Positions 43,514 to 52,523 of a stretch of 64,000 nucleotides of DNA are shown in pieces. A program made the position numbers and the translations under genes. The notes beneath the pieces are model-generated. The model was not told the origin of the DNA. It ran no database searches and was given only the letters and a program-made list of their open reading frames with translations. Position 1 is the first letter of the stretch. The number at the start of each line of letters is the position of its first letter. Source of the stretch: Palsa-504 sp963744005 (GTDB taxonomy: Bacteria; Actinomycetota; Actinomycetes; Streptosporangiales; Streptosporangiaceae); the NCBI GenBank assembly GCA_963744005.1, contig CAVURU010000003.1, forward strand, positions 2,108,001 to 2,172,000, in the 5' to 3' direction.

Positions 43514-44698
43514 ATGGGACAACTAGCTGACGCTGCCGTCGCTGGGGTCTATCAGACAAAGCAAGGCGATCTGAGCGAGCAAACACAGCCTGCCACCTGG
43601 TGGGAATCCGTCCGCGGCGCATGCGCCGACGCCGGCCTGGACCTGAACGACGTCGACGGACTCATCGGGACCGGGCCGAACGGCGTCGGGCTGCGCGACG
43701 GGATGCCCGCGGCCGGGGTGGCCGAGCTACTCGGCCATCCGATCCGGTTCTACGCCAACAGCAACGTGGGCGCGGCGTCGACCGCGGCCGGGCTCAACCT
43801 GGCCGCCTACGCGGTCTCGCACGGGCTGGCCGAGGTGGTGGTGATCGGCAATGCGGTCGCGGGCCGGGGCGAGGGCTACGCCAGCGCCAGCCGGGACGCG
43901 GCGGTGGCGGCCATGGCCAAGCTGTCCGGGCCGTATGAGTACGTCTACGGCACGACCCGGATCTCGGACTACGCCACGCTGGCCATGCGGCACTTCCACG
44001 AGTACGGCACGACCTCAGAGCAGCTGGCCGCGGTGGCGGTGGCGGAGCGGCACGGCGCGACGCTGCACCCGCTGTCGGTGCACGGGCACCGGGGTGACAT
44101 CACCGTCGAAGACGTGGTCACGTCCCGGATGATCGCCGACCCGCTGCACCTGCTGGACTGCTGCTCGGTCAACCAGGGCGGCGGGGCCATCGTGGTGACC
44201 AAGGCCGACCACGTGCGCGCCATCGGGCGGCACACCCCGGTCGCCATGCTGGGGTACGGCGAAGGCCACAGCCACATCGACCCGAACGCGGTGGAGAGCC
44301 TGTCGGAGTTCCAGGCGGCCAAGGTCGCGTCGGACACCGCGTTCGGCATGGCCGGAGTGAGCCGCGACAACATCAACGTGGCCGGGATCTCCGACCACTT
44401 CACCATCGGCGTGGTCACCGGCCTGGAAGACGCCGGGTTCTGCAAGAAGGGCGAGGGCGGCGCGTTCGTGGACAACGGCGGAACGGCCATCGGCGGCCGG
44501 CTGCCGACCAACACCTCGGGCGGTTTCCTGTCCTTCAGCCACGCGGGCTCGTGCGGGATCTTCACCCTGATCGAGCTGGTCGACCAGCTCCGCGGCGAGG
44601 CGGGCGGCCGCCAGGTGGCCGACGCCAACCTGGCCTTCCTGGGTGGCGTCGGCGGCGCCGACCAGGCCTTCTGCTCAGCGATCCTCGGGAGGGTCTGA
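43514..44698 (+). CDS. Thiolase-like protein of the lipid-transfer (SCP-x/Ltp) type
   Basis: 394 residues. The thiolase fold is seen in YANSNVGAASTAAGLNLAAYAVSHGLAEVVVIGNAVAG (region around the usual nucleophile), DYATLAMRHFHEYGTTSEQLAAVAV, DPLHLLDCCSVNQGGGAIVVT and NTSGGFLSFSHAGSCGIFTLIELVDQLRG. The usual nucleophile Cys at the first site is not obvious, as in the Ltp2-type retro-aldolases. A DUF35 gene overlaps its stop, as for Ltp2 with ChsH2. It probably cleaves a CoA-activated side chain. It opens an operon with two acyl-CoA dehydrogenases. Confidence 0.87.
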   Translation: MGQLADAAVAGVYQTKQGDLSEQTQPATWWESVRGACADAGLDLNDVDGLIGTGPNGVGLRDGMPAAGVAELLGHPIRFYANSNVGAASTAAGLNLAAYAVSHGLAEVVVIGNAVAGRGEGYASASRDAAVAAMAKLSGPYEYVYGTTRISDYATLAMRHFHEYGTTSEQLAAVAVAERHGATLHPLSVHGHRGDITVEDVVTSRMIADPLHLLDCCSVNQGGGAIVVTKADHVRAIGRHTPVAMLGYGEGHSHIDPNAVESLSEFQAAKVASDTAFGMAGVSRDNINVAGISDHFTIGVVTGLEDAGFCKKGEGGAFVDNGGTAIGGRLPTNTSGGFLSFSHAGSCGIFTLIELVDQLRGEAGGRQVADANLAFLGGVGGADQAFCSAILGRV

Positions 44699-45144
44699 TG
44701 ACCACAGCGCCGGCTGAATACGGCAAGTGGCTGCCCGAGGGCATCCCGCCGATGCAGATGCCATTCTGGGACTCGCTGAAGGCCAAGGCCGTGCAGGTGC
44801 AGCGGTGCGACAACTGCGGCGCCTACCTGTACATCCCCAAGGACATCTGCAACCACTGCCACAGCGACCGCCTGACCTGGACGCCGATCAGCGGCCGGGG
44901 CGAGATCTACACCTACACCGTCGTGCGACGGGCCCCCACCCCTGCGTACGCCGAGGATGCTCCTTATACCCTGGTTCATGTCACGATGGATGAGGGTTTC
45001 CGGATGATCGCCAAGCTCAACGGCGTGGCGCCGGAAGATGTCCGGATCGGCGCGCCGGTGCGGATCACCTACAAGGAGGTCACTCCCGAGTGGACCCTGA
45101 TGGAATTCGAGCCCGCCCCGGCCTCGGCCGGCGCAGAAAGGTAA
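44698..45144 (+). CDS. DUF35 OB-fold protein with zinc ribbon (thiolase partner)
   Basis: 148 residues; ATG 44698 overlaps the thiolase stop. The zinc ribbon is VQRCDNCGAYLYIPKDICNHCHSD (C-x2-C-x11-C-x2-C), followed by the OB-fold strands SGRGEIYTYTVVRRAPTPAY and APVRITYKEVTPEWTLMEFEP. Such proteins bind acyl-CoA and form the small subunit of thiolase or hydratase complexes (ChsH2, BbsA). It should form a complex with the adjacent thiolase. Confidence 0.92.
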   Translation: MTTAPAEYGKWLPEGIPPMQMPFWDSLKAKAVQVQRCDNCGAYLYIPKDICNHCHSDRLTWTPISGRGEIYTYTVVRRAPTPAYAEDAPYTLVHVTMDEGFRMIAKLNGVAPEDVRIGAPVRITYKEVTPEWTLMEFEPAPASAGAER

Positions 45145-45151
45145 GCGACCG

Positions 45152-46279
45152 GTGGAGGTAGAACTTTCCGAGGAGCAGCGGTTCCTCCAGGATGCGACAC
45201 GCAGATTCCTGGAGCAGGAGTCTCCGCTGCTGACGGTGCGGGAGAAGGCGGGCAAGGGCGAGGCGCCCTTCGAGCGCAACTACTGGCAGCGCGCGGCCGA
45301 GCTGGGCTGGACCGCGATGCTGGTTCCCGAGGAGCACGGCGGCGCGGCCAGCGACCACCCGGTGCTCGACCTGATCGTGGTGGCCGAGGAGATCGGCCGT
45401 ACCATCGCACCGGGCCCGTTCCTGCCGTCGGCGACGGTGATCGACGCGCTGCTGCGGTCCGGCTCGCCGGAACAGCAGGCCGAGCACCTGCCGGGGATCG
45501 CCGAGGGATCCACGATCGCCACCTGGGCGCTGGCCGAGGCGCCGGACGGATGGGAGCCGACCGAGGCCACCACCAAGGCGAACCGGGATGGCGACGGGTA
45601 CATCCTGTCGGGCGAGAAGACGGCGGTCGAGGCGGCCGACGTGGCCGACCTGCTGCTGGTCACGGCGAGCACGCCGGAGGGCCCGGCGCAGTTCCTGGTG
45701 CCGGCCAACGCCGAGGGCGTGACGATCCACAAGCTGCCCCAGTTCGACCTGGCCCGGCTGTTCAGTGACGTCTCGTTCCAGGACGTGCGCGTCCCGGCCA
45801 GCGCGGTGCTCGGGACCCCCGGCTCCATCGGCGCGGCGCTGGAGCACCAGTTCCTGCTGGCCGTCACGCTGATCAGCGCCGAGACGATCTCGCTGACGAG
45901 CCAGATCTTCGACGCGACGATCGAGTACACCAAGGACCGGTACAGCTTCGGCCGCCCGGTCGCGTCCTACCAGGCGGTCAAGCACCGGCTGGCGGACCAC
46001 AAGCTGTGGCTGGAGGCCGGGTTCGGCTTGTCCACGGCCCTGGCCCACGCGCTGGACAGCGACGACCCGAACGTCAGCAAGCTGGCCAGCGTGACCAAGG
46101 CGCACATCAGCGAGCAGTCGATGAAGATCATCTCGGACTGCAGCCAGCTGGGCGGCGGCATCGCCCAGACCTGGGAGCACGACAACCACCTGTTCCTGCG
46201 CCGCGCGACGGCCAACGATTTCCTGTACGGATCGGCCAGGCAGCACAAGGAGCGCCTGTGCCGTCTTTACGGCGTGTGA
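45152..46279 (+). CDS. Acyl-CoA dehydrogenase, small-subunit type of a heteromeric enzyme
   Basis: 375 residues from GTG 45152. ELSEEQRFLQDATRRFLEQESPLLTVRE and LGWTAMLVPEEHGGAASDHPVLDLIVVAEEIGR are N-terminal ACAD features. The middle strand domain is reduced (the usual substrate/FAD motif is degenerate). The C-terminal domain has DRYSFGRPVASYQAVKHRLADHKLWLEAG and LGGGIAQTWEHDNHLFLRRA. Adjacent to a 417-residue ACAD; side-by-side ACAD genes in actinobacterial steroid clusters encode alpha2-beta2 heterotetramers, and this pair fits that pattern. Confidence 0.87.
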   Translation: MEVELSEEQRFLQDATRRFLEQESPLLTVREKAGKGEAPFERNYWQRAAELGWTAMLVPEEHGGAASDHPVLDLIVVAEEIGRTIAPGPFLPSATVIDALLRSGSPEQQAEHLPGIAEGSTIATWALAEAPDGWEPTEATTKANRDGDGYILSGEKTAVEAADVADLLLVTASTPEGPAQFLVPANAEGVTIHKLPQFDLARLFSDVSFQDVRVPASAVLGTPGSIGAALEHQFLLAVTLISAETISLTSQIFDATIEYTKDRYSFGRPVASYQAVKHRLADHKLWLEAGFGLSTALAHALDSDDPNVSKLASVTKAHISEQSMKIISDCSQLGGGIAQTWEHDNHLFLRRATANDFLYGSARQHKERLCRLYGV

Positions 46280-46289
46280 GGGAGAGTAA

Positions 46290-47543
46290 GTGAGCGAGCA
46301 AGAGACCCCCGAGGAATTCCGCGCCCGCGCGCGGACCTGGGTGGAGAGCAACCTGCCCCCGCTGGAAGGCCACGCTGAGGCGGGGCTGGCGGTCGACGAC
46401 GACGAGGAACTCCGTCAGGTCGCCAAGTCCCGCGAGCTGCAGCAGAAGATCTACGAAGGCGGCTTCGCCGGCATCCGCTACCCCAAGGAGTACGGCGGCC
46501 AGGGCCTGACCCGTGAATACCAGATGGCCTGGCACGAGGCCACGGCCGGATACCAGGTGCCGACCGCGTTCTCGGTCACGCACGGGATCATCGGCCCGAC
46601 GCTGGTCGACTTCGGCACCGAGGAGCAGAAGGCGGCGCACATCCCGCACATGCTGGACGGCAGCGAGCTGTGGGTGCAGTTCCTGTCCGAGCCCAGCGGC
46701 GGCTCGGACCTGGCCGGCCTGCTGACCCGGGCCGACCGGGACGGCGACATGTTCCGGCTGAACGGCTCGAAGATCTGGAGCACCGGGGCGCACTTCTGCG
46801 ACTACACCATGGTGCTGGCCCGGACCAACATGGACGTGCCCAAGCACGCCGGGCTGTCCATGTTCATGATGCCGGTCCGCAGCCCGGGCGTGACGGTGAC
46901 GCCGATCAAGCTGGTCACCGGCGGCTCGCACTTCTGCCAGGAGTTCTTCGACGACGTCCAGCTCACCCCGGACCAGCTCATCGGCCCGGAGAACGACGGC
47001 TGGCGGATCACCTCCAAGCTGCTCAACCACGAGCGCAACATGATCGGCGGCAACAGCCTGAACGACCATGCGGTGGCGGGCGAGGAAGGCGAGAGCGACT
47101 CCATCGGCGAGCTGGCCGCGCTGGCCAAGGCCGTGGGCCGTAACGACGACAGCTACACCCGGCAGCTGATCGCCGAGGCGGTCATCCTGGAGACGCTGCC
47201 CGAGGCGCTGATCTCCCGGATCAACGTCGGGGTGGCGACGGGCAAGATGCCGGAGGCGGCCGCCTCCATCCTGCGGCTGATGGCCGGCCTGCAGGGCGTG
47301 CGGCTGAAGGAGATCGGCATGGAGATCGCCGGCACCCAGGGCGTCATCCGCGGCGGCGACGACGCGATCGGCGGCTTCGGCCGGTCGTGGCTCGGCGCCC
47401 GGACCGGCACCATCGCCGGCGGTACCACCGAGATGTCGCGCAACCTGGTCAGCGAGCGCGTCCTCGGGCTCCCGCGGGAGGCTACTCCCGACCGCGGCGT
47501 GCCGTTCAACGAGGTGCTGGCCATGCGGCGGCAGCGAGGGTAG
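46290..47543 (+). CDS. Acyl-CoA dehydrogenase, large-subunit type
   Basis: 417 residues from GTG 46290. FAGIRYPKEYGGQGLTREYQMAW, then the FAD/substrate strand domain ELWVQFLSEPSGGSDLAGLLTRADRDGDMFRLNGSKIWSTGAHFCDY, and a C-terminal half ending GARTGTIAGGTTEMSRNLVSERVLGLPRE. It starts 10 bases after the 375-residue ACAD gene, with which it likely forms a heteromer. It introduces a double bond into an acyl-CoA, passing electrons to ETF. Confidence 0.92.
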   Translation: MSEQETPEEFRARARTWVESNLPPLEGHAEAGLAVDDDEELRQVAKSRELQQKIYEGGFAGIRYPKEYGGQGLTREYQMAWHEATAGYQVPTAFSVTHGIIGPTLVDFGTEEQKAAHIPHMLDGSELWVQFLSEPSGGSDLAGLLTRADRDGDMFRLNGSKIWSTGAHFCDYTMVLARTNMDVPKHAGLSMFMMPVRSPGVTVTPIKLVTGGSHFCQEFFDDVQLTPDQLIGPENDGWRITSKLLNHERNMIGGNSLNDHAVAGEEGESDSIGELAALAKAVGRNDDSYTRQLIAEAVILETLPEALISRINVGVATGKMPEAAASILRLMAGLQGVRLKEIGMEIAGTQGVIRGGDDAIGGFGRSWLGARTGTIAGGTTEMSRNLVSERVLGLPREATPDRGVPFNEVLAMRRQRG

Positions 47544-47874
47544 GGCAGCAGCAGCCGGAGCAGCAGCAGCAGCCGGAGCCCGCGTCGGCCTGGTCCTCCC
47601 GGACCGGATCGGCGCGGGCTTCGTGCATGAACGGGCCGAAGTCCGCGTGCCCGGACCGCACCGGGCGCCCGATGTTTCGGCATATGGCCTAATACGGACG
47701 CGGGTGTAAATTCGGGTCACGCGCTGCATGCGGGCGTGTTAAAACTGTATGACTTACGGTCCGCTCGAGCCTCGGTTTGCTCGCGGCGCAGTATGATAAT
47801 TTTCGAAGTTCTCTTCAGCAGTGCACCAGTATCAGGACGATCTGGGCACGTGGAAGCAGGAGACCGAGAATCTG
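47544..47874. other. Gene-free region upstream of the first ArsR-type regulator
   Basis: About 330 bases. The left part has CAGCAG/CCGGAG repeats just after the ACAD stop. The right part is AT-richer with a TATGAT box at 47792-47797 that may be the -10 of the regulator gene; no good -35 is seen. The ribosome-binding site CAGGAGA lies near 47857. Confidence 0.4.
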
Positions 47875-48309
47875 ATGGCTGGCAAGCCGACGTTGGACTC
47901 CCCACCGACCGAAGTGTTCAGTGCGCTGAGTGACCCGATCCGGTGGAGCATCATCACTCAGATGGCCCAGGTGGAAGAGCTGGCGTGCGTCTCATTGGAG
48001 AGCACGCTGCCGGTATCCAAGCCGACCATTTCGTACCACATCAAGATCCTCCAGAACGCGGGCCTCATCGAGACGCGCAAGGCGGGCCGTAACTACTACT
48101 ACTGCCTGCGCCGCGACGTGATCCGTGACCTGCTGGACGGCCTGTGGGAGCTGGTTCCCGCGCCGCGGCTGGTCGGCGCGCGCAGTAACCCGAGCCCGGC
48201 CGCCCGCCGCCAGAAGGGCGGCAGCTACCCCAGCGTGCGGTCGGCGAGCAGCCGCCGCCGGGTGGCGAGTCACGACGAGGCCGAGGAAGCCGCCGTCCTC
48301 ACCTGGTGA
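47875..48309 (+). CDS. ArsR-family winged-helix regulator (paralogue of the one at 54610)
   Basis: 144 residues from ATG 47875 (GTG 47821 is possible). The winged helix is PPTEVFSALSDPIRWSIITQMAQVEELAC, STLPVSKPTISYHIKILQNAGLIETRKAGRNYYYCLRRDVIRDLLDGLW. No metal-site cysteines in the usual helix-3 position, so it is probably not a metal sensor. The tail of about 50 residues is basic and low-complexity. It is very similar to the regulator at 54610, and both lie within the catabolic gene set. Confidence 0.9.
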   Translation: MAGKPTLDSPPTEVFSALSDPIRWSIITQMAQVEELACVSLESTLPVSKPTISYHIKILQNAGLIETRKAGRNYYYCLRRDVIRDLLDGLWELVPAPRLVGARSNPSPAARRQKGGSYPSVRSASSRRRVASHDEAEEAAVLTW

Positions 48310-48436
48310 CGGATGGCCGGTGACCGGCCGGCGCCGGCCGGCAGGCCAGCCTCGCTGAAGGCCGCCCGGCTGGAAGCCGGGCGTGCCCGGACGCAGCAGC
48401 GTTACGCGAGCCCCGACCCGTTGACCGGGTGGCTCG

Positions 48437-48449
48437 ATAGTGCAACTAT
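48437..48449. promoter_or_regulatory. Inverted repeat upstream of the second ACAD pair
   Basis: ATAGT-GCA-ACTAT in an AT-rich island about 90 bases before ATG 48540, the only such patch in the 230-base gap; candidate operator or promoter element. Confidence 0.4.
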
Positions 48450-48539
48450 TGCAAAAGTAACGAACTGATGCGTTGGTGCGCCGAGGGCCCGCGCCGGGGT
48501 GCGTGGCGGGCCGTCGGAGCCGCCGGAGGAGACACCGGG

Positions 48540-49661
48540 ATGGACTTCGACCTCACCGCTGACCAGAAGCTGTTCCGCACCACGACCAGGGATTTCCTCG
48601 ACAAGCAGATGCCGCTGCCGCGGGTCCGCGAACTGGGCGAGGGCGGCGGCGGCTTCGAGCGCGACTGGTGGGCCCAGGGCAGCGAGCTGGGCTGGAACTC
48701 GATGCTGGCCGGCTCCTACGGGGACAGCATCTCCGGCGAGGGCCTGGTGGACACCTGCATCGTGGCCGAGGAGATGGGCCGGGTGACCGCCCCGGGGCCG
48801 CTGCTGGGCGTGAACGTGGTCACGGCCGCGCTGAGCGAGGCGGCCAACGCCGACGAGCACGGCGAGCTGATCACCGCGCTGATGGCGGGCGAGGCGGTGG
48901 CGAGCTGGGCCGTCTACGAGCCGAAGCACGGCTGGGAACCGCTGGCTCCCGGGGTGCGCGCGGCGGCCGACGGCGCCGGGTACGTCCTGTCGGGCGTCAA
49001 GGACCGGGTCGAGGCGGGCGATCAGGCCGACTGGTTCCTGGTCACCGCGGCGGCGCCGGACGGCGTGGTCCAGCTGCTCGTCCCGGCGGCCGCGCCGGGG
49101 GTGACGATCACCTCGGAGCAGAGCCTGGACGTGGTACGCCGGTACGCCCGGGTGGAACTGGACGGCGTGAGCGTGCCCGGCAGCAGCGTGGTCCGGCCGG
49201 CCACCTCGGCCGAGGCGGCGGTCAACCGGCAGATCCAGATCGCGGTCGCCCTGCAGTGCGCGGAGACGGCCGGGGTCATCGAGCGGGTCTTCGAGTTCAC
49301 CACCCAGTGGGCCTTCGACCGGTACTCCTTCGGCCGTCCGCTGGCCTCCTACCAGGCGCTCAAGCACCGGTTCGCGGACATGAAGCTGTGGCTTGAAGCG
49401 TGCCAGGCCACGGCCAGCGCGGCGGCGCACGCCGCGGCGCAGCGGTCGGAGGATGCCGACGAGCTGGCCAGCGTGGCCAAGTCCTACGTCGGGCAGCGGG
49501 CCACCGACCTGGTCCAGGACTGCGTGCAGATGCACGGCGGCATCGGCGTGACCTGGGAGCACGACATTCACCTGTACCTGCGGCGGGCCACCGTGAACCG
49601 GACCATGTTCGGGACACCGGGCGAGCACCGCCGGCGGCTGGCCGACCTGCTCGGGGTGTGA
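48540..49661 (+). CDS. Acyl-CoA dehydrogenase, small-subunit type
   Basis: 373 residues from ATG 48540 (GGAGGAG upstream). MDFDLTADQKLFRTTTRDFLDKQMP, GLVDTCIVAEEMGRVTAPGPLLG, a reduced middle domain, DRYSFGRPLASYQALKHRFADMKLWLEA and CVQMHGGIGVTWEHDIHLYLRRATVNRTMFG. It is a clear relative of the protein at 45152 and is followed, two bases after the stop, by a 407-residue ACAD. Together they repeat the small/large ACAD arrangement of the first operon. Confidence 0.88.
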   Translation: MDFDLTADQKLFRTTTRDFLDKQMPLPRVRELGEGGGGFERDWWAQGSELGWNSMLAGSYGDSISGEGLVDTCIVAEEMGRVTAPGPLLGVNVVTAALSEAANADEHGELITALMAGEAVASWAVYEPKHGWEPLAPGVRAAADGAGYVLSGVKDRVEAGDQADWFLVTAAAPDGVVQLLVPAAAPGVTITSEQSLDVVRRYARVELDGVSVPGSSVVRPATSAEAAVNRQIQIAVALQCAETAGVIERVFEFTTQWAFDRYSFGRPLASYQALKHRFADMKLWLEACQATASAAAHAAAQRSEDADELASVAKSYVGQRATDLVQDCVQMHGGIGVTWEHDIHLYLRRATVNRTMFGTPGEHRRRLADLLGV

Positions 49662-49663
49662 CG

Positions 49664-50887
49664 ATGAGCGACAATACCGAGGACGTGGAGTCCTTCCGGC
49701 TACGGGCCCGCGACTGGCTGGCGGCGAACATGCCGCGGCTCGGCGACGGGTACGAGGGCATCGGGCGAAACGACGACGCGGTCTGGCCGCGGGCTCGCGA
49801 GCTGCAGCAGAAGCTGTACGCGGGCGGGTTCGCGGGCATCTGCTTCCCGCGGGAGTACGGCGGCCTGGGGCTGACGCCCGCGCATCAGCGCGCCTTCACG
49901 GCCGAGGCAGCGGGCTATGAGATGCCGCTGGTGCTGAACGTCCCGACGTTCTCGATCTGCGCCCCGACCCTGCTCGACATGGGCACCGAGGAGCAGAAGC
50001 GCGAGCACCTGTCGGCCATCATCCGCGGCGACGAGATCATGGTGCAGTTCCTGTCCGAGCCGCGCGGCGGGTCGGACCTGGCCGGCGTGACGACCCGGGC
50101 CACCCGCGACGGGGACATGTTCGTCCTGAACGGCTCGAAGATCTGGAGCTCCAACGCGTGGGCGGCGGACTGGGCGCTGTGCCTGACCCGGACCGACTGG
50201 GAGGCACCCAAGCACCGCGGCCTGACCATGCTGCTGGTCAAGGTGCACCAGCCCGGCGTCGACATCAAGCGGATCAAGCAGGTCAACGGGAGCAGCGAGT
50301 TCTGCCAGGAGTTCTTCGACGACGTGCCGGTGCCCGCGGTCAACGTGGTGGGCGAGGTCAACGGCGGCTGGTCGGTGGCCAGCCGCCAGATGTTCCACGA
50401 GCGCAACGCGGTCGGCGGCGGCTCCCCGTACGTCAGCGGCGGCGAAGGGCGGATGCGGCGCGGGCCAGGTGTCGGGGCGCTGATCGACATGGTCCGGGAC
50501 ACCGGCCGGTCCGGCGATCCCCAGGTACGCGAGCTGGTGGCCGAGGCGCACGCCATGGGCCGGGTCCAGCAGCAGCTCATCGCCCGGGTCACCGCGGGGA
50601 TGCGGGCCGAGCAGCTGCCGCCCCCGGCCACCGCCATCACCCGGCTGTTCAGCGGGGAGAGCGCCAGCAGGCTGGCCGAGATCGGCGTGGAGGTCATGGG
50701 CCCGGACGCGGTGGTCGGCGAGCACGCCAGCCTGGGCACGGACTTCGTCATGCGGCAGGCCGGCTCGCTGGGCGGCGGCACGACGGAGATCTCCCGCAAC
50801 ATCATCAGCGAGCGGGTGCTGGGCATGCCGCGCGAGCCCGCCGCCGACCGCGACGTGCCGTTCAACCAGGTGCGCCAAGGCCGGTAG
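49664..50887 (+). CDS. Acyl-CoA dehydrogenase, large-subunit type
   Basis: 407 residues from ATG 49664. FAGICFPREYGGLGLTPAHQRAF, EIMVQFLSEPRGGSDLAGVTTRATRDGDMFVLNGSKIWSSNAWAADW, SSEFCQEFFDDVPVP, and the C-terminal AGSLGGGTTEISRNIISERVLGMPREP. It parallels the protein at 46290, so the two operons carry duplicated heteromeric dehydrogenases, perhaps for successive oxidation steps. A strong bidirectional terminator follows. Confidence 0.92.
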   Translation: MSDNTEDVESFRLRARDWLAANMPRLGDGYEGIGRNDDAVWPRARELQQKLYAGGFAGICFPREYGGLGLTPAHQRAFTAEAAGYEMPLVLNVPTFSICAPTLLDMGTEEQKREHLSAIIRGDEIMVQFLSEPRGGSDLAGVTTRATRDGDMFVLNGSKIWSSNAWAADWALCLTRTDWEAPKHRGLTMLLVKVHQPGVDIKRIKQVNGSSEFCQEFFDDVPVPAVNVVGEVNGGWSVASRQMFHERNAVGGGSPYVSGGEGRMRRGPGVGALIDMVRDTGRSGDPQVRELVAEAHAMGRVQQQLIARVTAGMRAEQLPPPATAITRLFSGESASRLAEIGVEVMGPDAVVGEHASLGTDFVMRQAGSLGGGTTEISRNIISERVLGMPREPAADRDVPFNQVRQGR

Positions 50888-50905
50888 GCCGATACCGGAT
50901 GGCAG

Positions 50906-50988
50906 GGTACCGGCAGGCCGGTACCGGCTGGAAAGCGCCGGCAGGCCGCAACGCAAACGCCCGGGGCCGATGGCCCGGGCGTTTGCGT
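50906..50988. terminator. Double hairpin, bidirectional terminator
   Basis: First hairpin: GGTACCGG (50906-50913), loop CAGG, CCGGTACC (50918-50925). Second: ACGCAAACGCCCGGG (50951-50965) with CCCGGGCGTTTGCGT (50974-50988), a perfect 15-bp stem with an 8-base loop. They fill the gap between the convergent ACAD and VWA genes. Confidence 0.88.
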
Positions 50989-51005
50989 CGTGCGGCGGAT
51001 GCTTA

Positions 51006-52481
51006 TTACTCCAGGGCCTCGACGAAGGCCTTGAGCTGGCGGAGATTGCGGACCTCGTAGACCGCCTCGCAGAACTGCGCGTAGCTGTCCAGGACCGAGT
51101 CGCCGCTGTTCCACGCGCCGTGCGGCTCGGGGTTGAGCCAGAACACGTGCCCGGCCTTCTGCTCGAGGCTCTTGAGCACGTGCTCGGCCGGGTCGTGGTA
51201 GTTGGTCCGGGCGTCGCCCAGCACGATGACCGAGGTCCGCCGGCGGACCTGCTCGCCCCACTGGTCGTAGAAGGACTCCAGCGCGTGCCCGTAGTCCGAC
51301 CGGCCGTCCAGCCAGACGCCGGTGCCCTCGGCGTTGATCTTGGTGGTGACGTCGATGACATTGTTGGCCGTCCGGAGCAGCTCGGTGACCTCGTCCACGC
51401 CGTCGACGAACACGAAGGTGCGGACCTTGGCGAACTGCGAGCGCAGGGCGAACACCAGCTGCAGGGTGAAGGCGGCGAAGGTGGACACCGAGCCGGAGAT
51501 GTCGGCCAGCACGAACAGCTCGGGCTTGGACGGCTTGGGCTTGCCGTACACCGGGTAGACGGGCACTCCCCCGGTGCCGAGCGACTTGCGGATGGTGCGC
51601 CGGAAGTCGAGCGAGCCGCGCCGGTTGTGACGGCGCTTGGCCGACAGCCGGGCGGCCAGCTTGCGGGCGAGCGGATCGACCACGGCCTGCATGGAGGCGA
51701 TCTGATCGCGGGAGGAGGTCAGGAAGTCGGCGTCCTCGGGCAGCGGCTGGCGCAGCGTCTTGGCCACGGCCGCGGAGCCCCGGTCCTCGACCAGCCGCCG
51801 CCGGACCTCGGCCTCCACCGCCTGGCGGAACCTGGTCATCTGCGCCTCGCGGCGCTCGGTCTCGAGCCGGGTCAGCAGGCCGTCAGTAGCCGATCCTTCG
51901 CCGACCGGGCCCGGCTGCTCCTCGGCCATCCGGGCCAGCAGCCGGTCCGGGTGCACGGCGCGCATGGTGCGCATCACGTAGTAGGTGCCGGCCACCGGGC
52001 GGCCGGGCTCGACGTGCGCGTGCCGGTCGACCAGGATGCTGGCGATGGTGCGCATCATGGTCTCGTTGTCCTCGCGGAACGCAGCCAGCAGCAGGTCGGT
52101 GATGGCCGCGTCGTCCATCGAATCCAGCGCGCCGCCGCCGCCACCGCCCTGGGCGGACCCGCCGGCGCCGCCGCGCCCCATCGAGGCCTGGCCGCTGCCT
52201 TCGCCGCCCTCGCCCTGGTCGGCGTCAGGATCGAAGTCCTGGTCATCCGGCGTCCACGCGGCGGGCGCGGGCGGGGTGAAGTACAGGTCGAAGATGGCGT
52301 CGAAGGCCAGCTCGTGGTCGTGGTCCTTGATCAGCACCGCGCGCAGGGCCGATTTCACGGCCCCGCGCTCGGTGAGCGGCACGTACTCCAGGCTCTGCAC
52401 CGCGTCGATGCGCTCGGCGAGGGACACCGGCACGCCGATCTGACGCAGCTCGGTGATGATGCCTTCGATCGCAGCTTGCAC
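51006..52481 (-). CDS. CoxE-like VWA domain protein
   Basis: 491 residues. The N-terminal LRQIGVPVSLAERIDAVQSLEYVPLTERGAVKSALRAVL and the C-terminal VWA domain are as in CoxE. An acidic/Gly-rich linker covers about 72-120. The VWA metal site is LADISGSVSTF (Asp327), with FVFVDGVDEVT and VIVLGDARTNY after it. CoxE, with the MoxR-type ATPase CoxD, is needed to mature molybdenum CO dehydrogenase. Two MoxR genes and a medium subunit gene lie to the right in this window. It lies downstream of etfA on the same strand and may be transcribed with the ETF genes. Confidence 0.88.
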   Translation of the reverse strand: MQAAIEGIITELRQIGVPVSLAERIDAVQSLEYVPLTERGAVKSALRAVLIKDHDHELAFDAIFDLYFTPPAPAAWTPDDQDFDPDADQGEGGEGSGQASMGRGGAGGSAQGGGGGGALDSMDDAAITDLLLAAFREDNETMMRTIASILVDRHAHVEPGRPVAGTYYVMRTMRAVHPDRLLARMAEEQPGPVGEGSATDGLLTRLETERREAQMTRFRQAVEAEVRRRLVEDRGSAAVAKTLRQPLPEDADFLTSSRDQIASMQAVVDPLARKLAARLSAKRRHNRRGSLDFRRTIRKSLGTGGVPVYPVYGKPKPSKPELFVLADISGSVSTFAAFTLQLVFALRSQFAKVRTFVFVDGVDEVTELLRTANNVIDVTTKINAEGTGVWLDGRSDYGHALESFYDQWGEQVRRRTSVIVLGDARTNYHDPAEHVLKSLEQKAGHVFWLNPEPHGAWNSGDSVLDSYAQFCEAVYEVRNLRQLKAFVEALE

Positions 52482-52523
52482 CTGGATTCAGCCTTTCAGG
52501 ATTCGGCCCTCGGTCCGTGGTGG

